DNA of 16,554 nucleotides from Asterionellopsis glacialis (lineage: Eukaryota; Bacillariophyta; Plagiogrammaphyceae; Rhaphoneidales; Asterionellopsidaceae): contig WKLE02003048.1 of assembly GCA_014885115.2 (NCBI GenBank), forward strand, positions 1-16,554, written 5' to 3'. The translations under genes and the position numbers were made by a program. This document shows, in pieces, positions 8,872 through 16,554 of this stretch. Below the pieces are notes generated by a model. That model did not search any database. It was not told the origin of the DNA and was given only the letters and a program-made list of their open reading frames with translations. The first letter of the stretch is position 1; each line of letters begins with the position of its first letter.

Positions 8872-11411
8872 CTCTAAGTTTGACGCCATTGCCAAGCATG
8901 CTGTCTTCGAGCATCCATGTTTCCGACTGAATATGGTGGCTAGTTTGACTAAAATCCGGTCACAACATGAGGCTGCATTGTTTGCAAATTTCATGTTCGA
9001 TCTCCGGGCAGATCTGCTGTGTTCGCAGACCAGTTCTTCGATGATGACTGGGTCATGAGAAGATCTTCCTGGACGGCCACCATGTTGTCCCTGATGTAAA
9101 AGTCTTTTATCCTCGGCATGGTGTGTTGCACGTCTCCAAAACATTCCATTGATCATGTTGTGATCAGCTTCATAAATGTGAATAACTCGCAGTCGATGGA
9201 TTCTTGTGTCACCGGGATCTTTTAACATCATCACATTCACAATTTTTTTCCATCTTTTTGTATGAATAACCAAACCTGACCGCATGATTTATCAACGCAA
9301 CATGAGCTCTTATCAACAACAGGCGCTTTCTCTCTGGGTCGCAGCATTGATGATGGTCTTCGTTCAAGTCGTGTCGCTGAACCATGGCATGGCAATGTCC
9401 CAAATGCAGTCCAGAAGGAGACGTGCTGGTAGTTTCTTTCCATCTTTTGACTTTGTCTGTAAATTCGTCTGTTGTAACCAACTTTTTAACTGAATCCAAT
9501 GGAGTCACGCGTTGCACATGTTTTATAAAAATGTTTGTCAAATCGTCCAGTTCTTCTCGGTTGTAATCACCTTCTAGTGTGAGCTCTGCTGTTGCTTGTG
9601 AAGCTTCATAATCCAGGTCCACTGACAATGGAGGTGCAGTGAATGGGGTGCCTTCTGCTTGGCCGAAATGTTGTCGATTACGTTGAATTAAATATTTTGT
9701 AATTTCTTCTGGTGCGTCAATGGTGGTCCATTGTTTAGCTTCTTTAGGTTTGTCGGGGAGATCCGTAGGAATGTCAATGGAGTTGAAGGAGCTTTTGGCA
9801 GAGGTGTTTCAAATTTTGTTTAATTTGGAAAACACGCAAGTCACGCAGTTCTTTTTCTTTGTGTTTGTTGCCTGCTAACATGCATTCTTCTGCAGAAGTG
9901 TCTAACTCTTCTTCTGAGCTGCGTTGAATGGATTTTTCTTCCTCTCATGTTTCATTTTTCAAGGCACGCAGTGCTGTGTTGCATTCTTCTATGGATGTTG
10001 GTCTTCTGTGTTGGTTATCATTGTCTGGACCTTCGGGTGGAATGATTGGTTCTCCTATTCTCATTTCTGACATGCATTTCCGGCAGAAATTTCATTTGTC
10101 CATGAGATCGATGAGCGATTGTGGCATGGGTGGTATTTTCTTTTTCTGGCATTGAAGAGCGGCATGCTGTGATGCATTGGTTAGGAGATTATCTAACTTC
10201 TCTGCTAAAGAATGACATGGCAAGCGAGAAGACTGCACGGTGTTGATCAAGGATTCTATGTCGTTTGGGAGTGTTTCGCATTTCTGTTCTGTGCATGACC
10301 GATTTGTTGAAGGATTGTCACTGTTGAATCCTCGTAAGGTTGGAGGTGCCAACATTGAGGCAGGGTTGCCAAACAACGATTCAGTGCAAAAACCGAAATA
10401 AAACCCATGATGGTCAGAAACTGTTCTTTGAGAGAAAGCATCATAGTCGCAAGCTTTGACTGACGAGGCTGTTGCTGGGGTGCTTGATGCAAAATCGATC
10501 CGTGAGGTACCAGATTGGAAGGTGTTAAACTTGGCTGGACCGGCATGGTGGTGTGAGATGTCGATCATTGAAATTGGTCTCTTGTCTTTTTAAGTCCACT
10601 GGATGACGATTCGATGTCTTTGTTAAAGTCGCCTGACACAAGTGTTTCTTGATTTTTCCGAATGAGGGATTCAATTAAGCATTTAATGTCTCTGTCGAAA
10701 TGATCTCTGGGGTCGTGGTCACCATTTGGATGTTGTGTTTTTAAGACAGAAGTTTGTTGTGAAAAAGCTGTCATTCGTTGGTCGGATGATGGGCGGGAAG
10801 ACTTTGCTGCTTTGTAGCAGACAATGACATTAATCGTTTTCTGTCGCTTTCCTAACAACTGAAGATGCATCCAACGTCCAAGTTTGTCACAGTTTGTTTT
10901 TATGATTCTGCCTGAGTAAGAATCTTTTGCGATGCTAATCGCACCTCCTGGTTTGAATGTTGTTGCTGATGGTGTCGAAGTGCCATTGACAGATGTCTTG
11001 TTGCAATGAAAATATTTGTTCACGGTTGATTGCATGTCAGATGCAATTGTTTGTTTTGTGTTGTTGAGGTTGTGTTCCATTCCTAAAAAGTGATCGACAT
11101 CCGAATTCTGCATGGTCCTGCATGCATCGTTCATTGTGCCTCCACTGGAAGATGAGCGTGTTCCGTTCAGATTAACACAGCACAATCGTGTGGTGTTTGG
11201 TTCTTTGGTGTTGTTAAGGGGTTGGCCTGTTGATTCATGATGACTGTGTTGTTTAGGTTTGGATGTGTCCCATCTTAGAATTGGATTGTTTGTGTGACTG
11301 TTGCAGTGAATGGATGTTGAATTTGATGTGTTGTCGTGTGCAGACAAATGTGGGGATTTCTTGTGTTTCGTTGCAATGAATTGATGCTGGTGTGATGTTG
11401 TTTGGATGTTG

Positions 11412-13075
11412 CTATTCATTTGACTCTGGTTGGTTAGCTAATTTTTGGATGGCTGCTAACGATGTGCTCTTCTTTGTCTTTGATGGTGAAGCTGATTGAT
11501 TAAGCTTTTTGTGTGGAGGTGGAGTTGAATGCAATGTTTCTCGATTAACTGTGGTTGTTTTGTTAAGCAGTTGGATTATTAATTCCATTTGCAGTGATTG
11601 GCTAGTCAATTGCTTGGTTTGAGCGTTTAGTTTGGATTGAAATTGTTCCGATTGAGAATTTAACTTGGATTGGAGGTCTTTAATCTCATCAGATAATTGC
11701 TGAATTTTTTCTTGATCTGAATTTGGTTTGATGTTATTGGTTGACGGAGAAACAAATGTGCTTTCACTGGCGTCGTTGTTCGCTGAAGTGTCACGAAGAT
11801 CGTTTTGTATCCAGGCATTAGGATTTGCAACTTGTTGTGGGAAAAATTTTTTAGGTTCGTGTTCGGAAAGGTTGCTAACTTCGGCACCCACGCTTTGTTC
11901 AAAAATTGACATGCAGGAATCTTCGCCGGAAGAATCGTCGTTCCAATCGTTGTGATTTTGGATGGACAAGGTTTGGAAATGATCAGGTGTTGACTTTAAC
12001 GCATCTTCAGGAACATTTGATTCACTCGTTGACTCTTGTGACATCTCGGACATTTGTTGTTTGCATTGTTTAAATTTTTCAGCGTTAGTTGCCACATTCC
12101 ATCCACCTTTCGTTGAGGTTTTATTCGTTTAGCACAGGTGCTGCACGCCGCTCACCGCTTTAATCTTTTCCGCAAGACAGAACATGACATCTGGCGTGGC
12201 TCCTATGATTGGCACTGCTCTGCTTTGGGACAAAATCTTATTTTGTTTGGTGATGGCTTTCTTGTGATTCATGGGTTGAGTGCATTTGGTGCAGTGTTTG
12301 ACGTGCATTTGTTGTTTGTCCGATTCGTTCATCGCACTCGTGCACTGTTTCACACACAAATCAATGTTTTTGGCGTTCTGGCGTGATGATTGGATCTCGC
12401 AAGCTTTTGTTGAATGTCGACAGTTGTCATTGTTGAAGGAAGGTGCTGTGAATGCTGTTCTAACTTTTTCTTTTGGTGTTTTGATCCCTTTGGAAGCAGC
12501 GCTGTTTGAGAGAAATTCAGAGTGCCTCACTGAATCCACACTGTCGAGAGAGAACCCATCAACCAACCCAGTGGTGTCACATCTGCTTCGTCTTCTTTCC
12601 AAGCATGACTCTGCATGTGTGTTTTGTGTCTGGTTAAAGAGGCCATGATGGAAGGTTCGTTCTTGAGTTGAGTCAGAGATCTGTCCGTGTGCACTCTGTG
12701 GCATGTGATGGTTTTTCCATTTCTTTTTCCTCGCGGTGGAAATTGGTGGACCTTAAAATGTCCAGAGTGAATGGTTGGGTTCGTCAGTTTTTTAATTTGG
12801 TGGAGTTTTACCTGTCGTCCAATGTCATCGAAGATTCTTACGGTGTCTTTAAAGACGGACAACATCGAATAAAGTGTCTCAACATGACGGACATGGACAT
12901 CATTGGGTGGACAGTCACCGAGGCACGGAATTTCAAATTTCATCATCAATTCTTTGTTGTTTGGGTTGCTTGTTTTTCCGGTCTTTTGTGTGAAAACAGA
13001 CCTGTCATCGTCATCAAATGTTGTTGTTGTGGTTGTTGCAGCGCCGATGGAATTGACGGGTGGTTTGGTTGACAT
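11412..13075 (-). pseudogene. LINE ORF1 protein, one frameshift and one in-frame stop
   Basis: ORF1 proteins bind element RNA and form the RNP with ORF2. The ATG is at 13073-13075; an upstream open stretch to 13111 has no ATG. The N-terminal part includes a Thr run and Asp cluster, then K-F-E-I-P near 12950, R-I-F-D-D and a conserved block H-R-V..S-L-T..H-A-W-K-E-D..D-V-T-P-L-G-W that I recall from diatom LINE ORF1s. A one-base shift near 12555 moves to the frame of 12704-12129, which runs through V-P-I-I-G-A-T-P-D-V-M-F-C-L-A-E to TAA at 12129-12131. The same frame then continues with S-T-K-G-G-W-N-V-A-T-N-A-E-K-F, so the stop is inside the gene. The last 230 residues are Ser/Asn/Gln-rich and hold a predicted coiled coil (about 11700 to 11560, heptad-like Leu/Ile). 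The end TAG overlaps the ORF2 ATG within ATGAATAG at 11412-11419. Confidence 0.7.
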
Positions 13076-13161
13076 CGTCGTTGAAGCGCGGGGCTGCTTG
13101 AAGCCAAACACTTTTGTGCTGAACTCTATGGTTTGTGCACAATCTCTTTCTGCAGGAATTT

Positions 13162-14298
13162 CTACACAATTTTATGTGCCACGTGAACTTCTATTAAATT
13201 CCCGGGAAGTGACCTCTTAACTGAATGCATTCTGTCTGATCTGTGTCTTCTTGACAATGGCATTGCAGCTGACCTTGCATGATGTTGGGTTGTTGCATCC
13301 AATGTCATCTTTGCATGTTCCACGCTGATGTTCCAAACTTCACTCAAGTCTTCAGGCGTCGTGTTAGAATGTTTTTTGGTGGACATGAAGGTTCTTGGAG
13401 GCAATGTTTCATCTTCAGCTAGTGGGCCCTCCGATGATCTTGTTTCAACAATTTTTGATTTCATAATCCTTGCATTGAAAGTCTGGACGTTGAAGATCTT
13501 CATTGGCTGTGAATGATAGTCCCCATGAGACGAGTCTGCCATCCTCCTTGAATTCAAATCAACACTTGAAATGTTGTGACTTTCTGTCTCTTGAATGTCC
13601 ACATCCGACTGTCCTGGCAATTGAATATCATTTGGATTCCACTCAAAAGACGAAGTGAGCTGGATGTGTGGAAATTCTCGCAGATCCGAATCTGTTGGGG
13701 TCCAAGTGTCAAAACAAATGATGGTTCCTTGAGACTTGAGGCATTCCACAAACCCGTTCCCGTCATCCTCTTCATCCTTCTGCATGATCATAGGATCGCG
13801 GTGACATGGATTGTCTTGCACCTCAACGCCACAGTGCCTCAACTGGTTCGGATTCATTAAGGAATTCTCCAAATCCGGCATCCACAATGCTTCATTAATT
13901 GTTAATGCAAATCTCTGCCCATTGGCAGCTGTGTGTCCCGTCACTACCTGCACTGTCGGGACATCCGATTTTGCCTCATGCTCCTCTGAACATGGCATGA
14001 CATCACACACTCTCTCTGTGTGATGCATCACAATGCAGTTTCTTCCAGCAACGAATGTGTCCGCATGAGAATCCATCTCCACCCGGCCGTCACAGACGCC
14101 TTGTTTGTTGTCAGGAATAAAAACTTTACCAACCTTGCGGTTCGAGTGTTGTCTTAACATCCTTGCATTGGAAATGTTGCTGCTCCTCCTGCTTGGATGT
14201 CTTCTTCCTCTCACGCACATCGCGGACAACCATGACAGTGATTGATCTAACCACAGATCAAACCACATCACCACCACTTCCACAATGCGCCAAAAGAG
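13162..14298 (-). pseudogene. pol: Copia protease and pre-integrase region, 3'-truncated
   Basis: This continues the gag frame after an in-frame TGA at 14299-14301. The aspartic protease active site is read as D-S-H-A-D-T (14058-14075), the variant typical of diatom copia elements, followed by V-T-G-H and by S-L-M-N-P-N-Q-L-R-H-C-G near 13831-13865. Further on, T-P-E-D-L-S-E-V-W-N-I-S-V-E-H-A-K and P-L-S-R-R-H-R-S-D-R-M mark the stretch just before integrase. Clear similarity ends at about 13190-13225, and the frame stops at 13162. The zinc-binding and catalytic parts of integrase, RT and RNase H are missing. Together with gag this is the front half of a copia element; the pol fragment at 5413-7154 is the back half of a copia-type element on the other strand, and need not be the same copy. 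Confidence 0.75.
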
Positions 14299-15990
14299 TC
14301 ATTCGTTTCTGTTGAGTTTCCTCTTGCTGTTCTTCCCACCAAATGCATTTCCAGCTTGATTGTTAGGGGAGTCATTATCTGAAGAATGATCTTGCCCAAA
14401 TGTGACTTTCTTTGCTACATTCACTTTGATCTGGGCTGCCGCAATCTGAGCTTGCAGTTTCTCCAACTTCTTCTTGTTTCTGTTGATGGCATTAAGCTTG
14501 CGTTTGTCAGATCTGTTCTTCTTGATGCAGCCTGCTTCCCCCTTGTTCCTCGCTTCAATGATCTTGTGGTGTTGTTGTTTTACAGTTTCATCCTGCCATT
14601 TCTCTTTATCATAACTTCCAATGAAAATAGATCCATCAGGAGCATGAACGCCGGAGTTGGGGCACCTGCCTTCTCTGGTGCACGCGGCTGACACATCAGC
14701 ACTCGGCCGTCCACCAAATTGAGCGGGTGTCTTCGTTCCGACTTCAGCAGCAATGTCTTGTAAAATCATCTTGCAATCTCTAGGACTCCTTTGACATTCA
14801 ACCTTCAATGATGAGAGACAGATTTGTAGCTCAGGCGCATCTGTTCCACCCCATGATGCATCAACTGTGTCTCCATCATTGACTTCTCGTCCAGATGCTT
14901 CCAAATCATAACAGGCCTTTTGAAGCTTAGCACTAAACTTCTCAAATGAAAAGTTCCTTTCAGATTTGCATCTCAATGTGGCTAGCTCTGCCTTTGCCTT
15001 GAAGATCTTGCTTTGCTTGGATGCTTCACTGCTGCAACGCAAACGCAAAGCTTCCAAGTCTTTCCTGCCATCCCTTTTGCGGATGAAGGGCTTAACACAG
15101 GTGCAGGTATCCGAATCTTCATTGATGTTCTTCAAAATACCTTGATGCACAGTCCTTGCATCTTGAACAAACTCTGGGCCTTCCAAAGCTGTGCCTTGGA
15201 TAACTGCCTCCTCACAAGTCAATGTTGTGTCAAAGTGCGGTTCTTCCTTCTCCCTAATGACATGAGATGAAGGAACCCCGCGGATCCCTGTGATCTGTCC
15301 CAAAGCAGAGTCCAACTCTTCAAACCACTTCTCCCATTGAGACCCAGATTTCAACTTGTTGTTGAAGGTAGAATCAATGCAAGATTCGCCCTCTTTCTTC
15401 TGCAAACGGCGCCTGTCGGCCCTCTCTGAAGCATCTGATAAAGCCTTTCGGAAGGTGGCTTGCATTGTGCCGTCTGGGAACTCAACAGGTTGGTTGACAC
15501 GATCCATGTCTTTGATCCATAAGACAAGAGATTTGACTCTCTGTTTCTGGATTGGTGTTAGCATGACTGGAAAAGGACCATCTGTCCTTTTGGCACAGCC
15601 AGCACATGCGTCGCGAACGTCTTCCACTGTCATGTGCCTCAATCCTTCAAGACCTTCTGATAAGAAGTCTGCAACAATGGCATTCCTGGATTGAGGTTGT
15701 GACACCCCAATCATGCCAAACATCTGGATCTTGCTCAAGACCATGCCTGCTTGTTCTTGGACCTTAACTCCAGATCAGGGTGCTAAGTCCAATGTCGTTG
15801 TCCCTCTGGACAAGCTAACTGGGTCTGATGAACCGTGCAAATGCACTGTGTCGCTGGCGTCCTGGATGTCTTGTGCGAGTGAGAAGCAGTGCTCCCAAGT
15901 TGCTCGGGTTTCAGTGGCACCTAATAGGAAAGTGGCAAACTGTAGCAAATTGCAAGCACTTTTTATTGATGCTGGACATTTTATCTTGGA
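14299..15990 (-). pseudogene. gag: Copia gag, with in-frame TGA codons near its start and at its end
   Basis: Gag forms the retrotransposon particle. The longest uninterrupted part runs from ATG at 15742-15744 to TGA at 14299-14301 (481 residues) and carries segments I recall from diatom copia elements: V-E-D-V-R-D-A, P-I-Q-K-Q-R-V-K-S-L-V-L-W-I-K-D-M, E-F-P-D-G-T-M, G-P-E-F-V-Q-D-A-R-T-V-H-Q, F-S-F-E-K-F-S-A-K-L-Q-K-A and V-H-A-P-D-G-S-I-F-I-G-S-Y-D-K. A basic Lys/Arg/Asn-rich tail (about 14300-14540) may bind RNA; there is no CCHC knuckle. The same frame is also open upstream of TGA at 15775-15777 to about 15990 and reads like protein (A-T-W-E-H-C-F-S-L-A-Q-D-I), so the true N-terminus is probably there. 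It has 15 Cys and 2 Tyr in 481 residues. Upstream it abuts the dyad array at 15991. Confidence 0.8.
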
Positions 15991-16472
15991 GGTAATTTGA
16001 TCGTCCAGACAATCATTTAGCTAGCGAGTTTGCAATTTGATCGTCTGTAGAATTCCACAGCGACACGGCACATGCAAGTCAGCCTTGCAAACATGAACCC
16101 GCAAGTCCTAAGCAAGGGCAGCATTGGAACAGACGATCATTTGGTTATAGAAATTGCCATTTGAGCGCTCAGTTGATTAAAGGAAATGCCATTTGATCGT
16201 CTGCAGGTTTCCACAGTGATGCAGCACTAGCAGGCCTCGGCATGGTGCAACACTTGTGAGGTGTGGTGCATTTTGGTGCGGTGCTTGCACGGCACTTTGT
16301 ACGGTGCTTTGTGCTTGTGTCATGCGGTGCTTGTACGGTGCTGTGCTGTCACGACACGTCAGGGGGGATGCAGCACATGCTGTTCTCCTTTCTGGCACAG
16401 ACAATCATTTGTTTATGGAAATTGCCATTTGAGTGCTCAACTAATTACAAAGTGTGCCATTTGATCGTCTGC
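15991..16472. repeat. Array of three long-dyad units plus one solitary arm
   Basis: A solitary arm AATTTGATCGTC lies at 15994-16005. Three units follow, each opening with CAGACRATCATTT and closing with ATTTGATCGTCTG: 16006-16047, 16130-16203 and 16398-16471. The perfect part of each dyad is about 9-10 bp (CAGACGATCA with TGATCGTCTG). Units two and three hold TTGAGCGCTCAG-like and TTGAGTGCTCAA (16429-16440) centres. A trailing CACAGNGAYRCRGCAC block follows two of the units. The same unit is present at 3003-3076 in the opposite arm. Confidence 0.8.
16255..16350. repeat. Short imperfect tandem repeats of a GGTGCTTG-ACGG type
   Basis: Between dyad units two and three, CGGTGCTTGYACGG occurs at about 16276 and 16325, with related GTACGGTGCTTTG and GGTGCGGTGC pieces between. 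There is no coding evidence. It probably arose by slippage. Confidence 0.6.
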
Positions 16473-16554
16473 AGCATTCTGCAGTGACACAGTGCAAATG
16501 GCAGTTTGCCTCCTCCACATTCCTGTCAAGGCCTGTCAACAAACATGCATCAAG
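16365..16554 (+). repeat. Right arm of the ~190-bp inverted repeat (cut by window edge)
   Basis: Matches the reverse complement of 2920-3109. Its last 70 bases translate, on the plus strand, to the same upstream frame seen before the hypothetical gene at 2379-2870 (T-Q-C-K-W-Q..F-L-S-R-P-V-N-K-H-A-S), so the repeat probably continues past 16554 into a second copy of that gene. Confidence 0.9.

Larger units (their letters stand above)
7687..11419 (-). pseudogene. LINE ORF2: APE endonuclease and reverse transcriptase, multiply broken
   Basis: The endonuclease half (10565-11419) has C-V-N-L-N-G, the acidic G-M-E-H-N-L, G-R-W-M-H-L and S-G-D-F-N-K-D. After a frameshift near 10567 it continues with G-T-S-R-I-D-F-A and S-D-H-H-G near 10405-10418, the catalytic D-H pair. 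In-frame TGA codons at 10092-10094 and 9945-9947 and a further frame change near 9830 follow. The RT begins with H-F-G-Q-A-E-G-T-P-F-T near 9660 and S-P-S-G-L-H-L-G-H, shifts frame at a T5 run on the plus strand (9255-9259), then has K-D-P-G..H-R-L-R-V-I-H-I-Y-E-A-D, G-S-G-Q-G-S-G-N-S-P and the active site F-V-D-D (8638-8649). The thumb region reaches I-K-H-W-R near 7985. The expected C-terminus is then replaced by a second copy of the G-S-G-Q-G-S region, ending at 7687. Inactive as read. Confidence 0.85.
7687..13075 (-). mobile_element. Non-LTR retrotransposon (LINE) with APE-type endonuclease, decayed
   Basis: A two-ORF LINE reads from about 13075 down to 7687. ORF1 and ORF2 overlap by 8 bases. 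The order endonuclease, linker, RT in ORF2 is the standard LINE layout. The copy carries at least three frameshifts and several in-frame stops, and its 3' end is rearranged. No poly(A) tail or target-site duplication was found at either end. The 5' end lies next to a truncated copia element (13162 onward), whose missing integrase half is not found beyond the LINE, so a simple insertion of the LINE into that copia is not supported. Confidence 0.85.

Noticed and set aside
9945..10094. TGA reassigned as a sense codon (for example Trp), since several TGA interrupt conserved frames.
   Set aside because: Conserved Trp positions in RT, gag and LINE use TGG, and TGA also occurs at natural ends such as the copia C-terminus at 7154. 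Decay explains the interruptions more simply.
12138..13220. Plus-strand frames opposite LINE ORF1.
   Set aside because: Low-complexity antisense readings; the minus strand carries the LINE ORF1 blocks.
7687..15990. LINE inserted into the copia gag-pol copy, with the copia continuing beyond the LINE.
   Set aside because: No integrase or RT in the same orientation follows the LINE 3' end; the only other copia piece is on the opposite strand.
1..16554. tRNA genes.
   Set aside because: Scanning for GGTTCGANNC-type B-box sequences and a matching cloverleaf found no candidate.

Overview
The window looks like nuclear DNA of a unicellular eukaryote, most likely a marine stramenopile alga such as a diatom. 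The main reason is the style of its retroelements. The copia gag and protease (with D-S-H-A-D-T in place of the usual D-T-G), the copia RT/RNase H, the APE-type LINE and the tyrosine-recombinase-like gene all resemble, from memory, families that are abundant in diatoms. No rRNA, tRNA, CRISPR array or bacterial-type operon was seen. The species cannot be named from sequence alone.

Layout. 1-682 (-): an open frame of unknown function with Cys/His-rich stretches, running off the left edge. 848-1306: two tandem-repeat blocks. 1307-2291 (+): a Lys-rich protein with a C-terminal 2OG-Fe(II)-oxygenase-like fold, broken at an A10 tract. 2308-2434: a 66-bp tandem pair carrying small palindromes. 2379-2870 (-): a basic, low-complexity hypothetical protein convergent with the previous gene. 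2920-3109: left arm of a ~190-bp inverted repeat whose other arm is 16365-16554, at the right edge. 3110-3881: no gene seen. 3882-5433 (-): a tyrosine-recombinase-like gene. 5413-7154 (+): a 5'-truncated copia pol fragment (RT plus RNase H). 7155-7686: no gene seen. 7687-13075 (-): a nearly complete but decayed LINE with ORF1, then APE endonuclease and RT in ORF2, ending in a duplicated piece of its own RT. 13162-15990 (-): the 5' part of a second copia element (gag, protease, pre-integrase). 15991-16472: three long-dyad repeat units, then the right inverted-repeat arm.

The genes are mostly a graveyard of mobile elements, not a pathway. Nearly every element carries frameshifts or in-frame stops.

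The most striking property is compositional. The dinucleotide TA is depleted roughly four-fold by hand count in three 600-bp samples (10, 13 and 9 occurrences against about 40 expected), more than CG. Where the retroelement families normally carry Tyr (TAY), this window often has Cys (TGY) or His (CAY). Examples are CVDD in the copia RT, and Cys at the presumed nucleophile of the recombinase. Diverged repeat copies inside the window differ at TA versus TG or CA sites. This suggests a mutation process acting on TpA. It also removes TAA and TAG stops, so long spurious reading frames are common here and most remaining interruptions are TGA.
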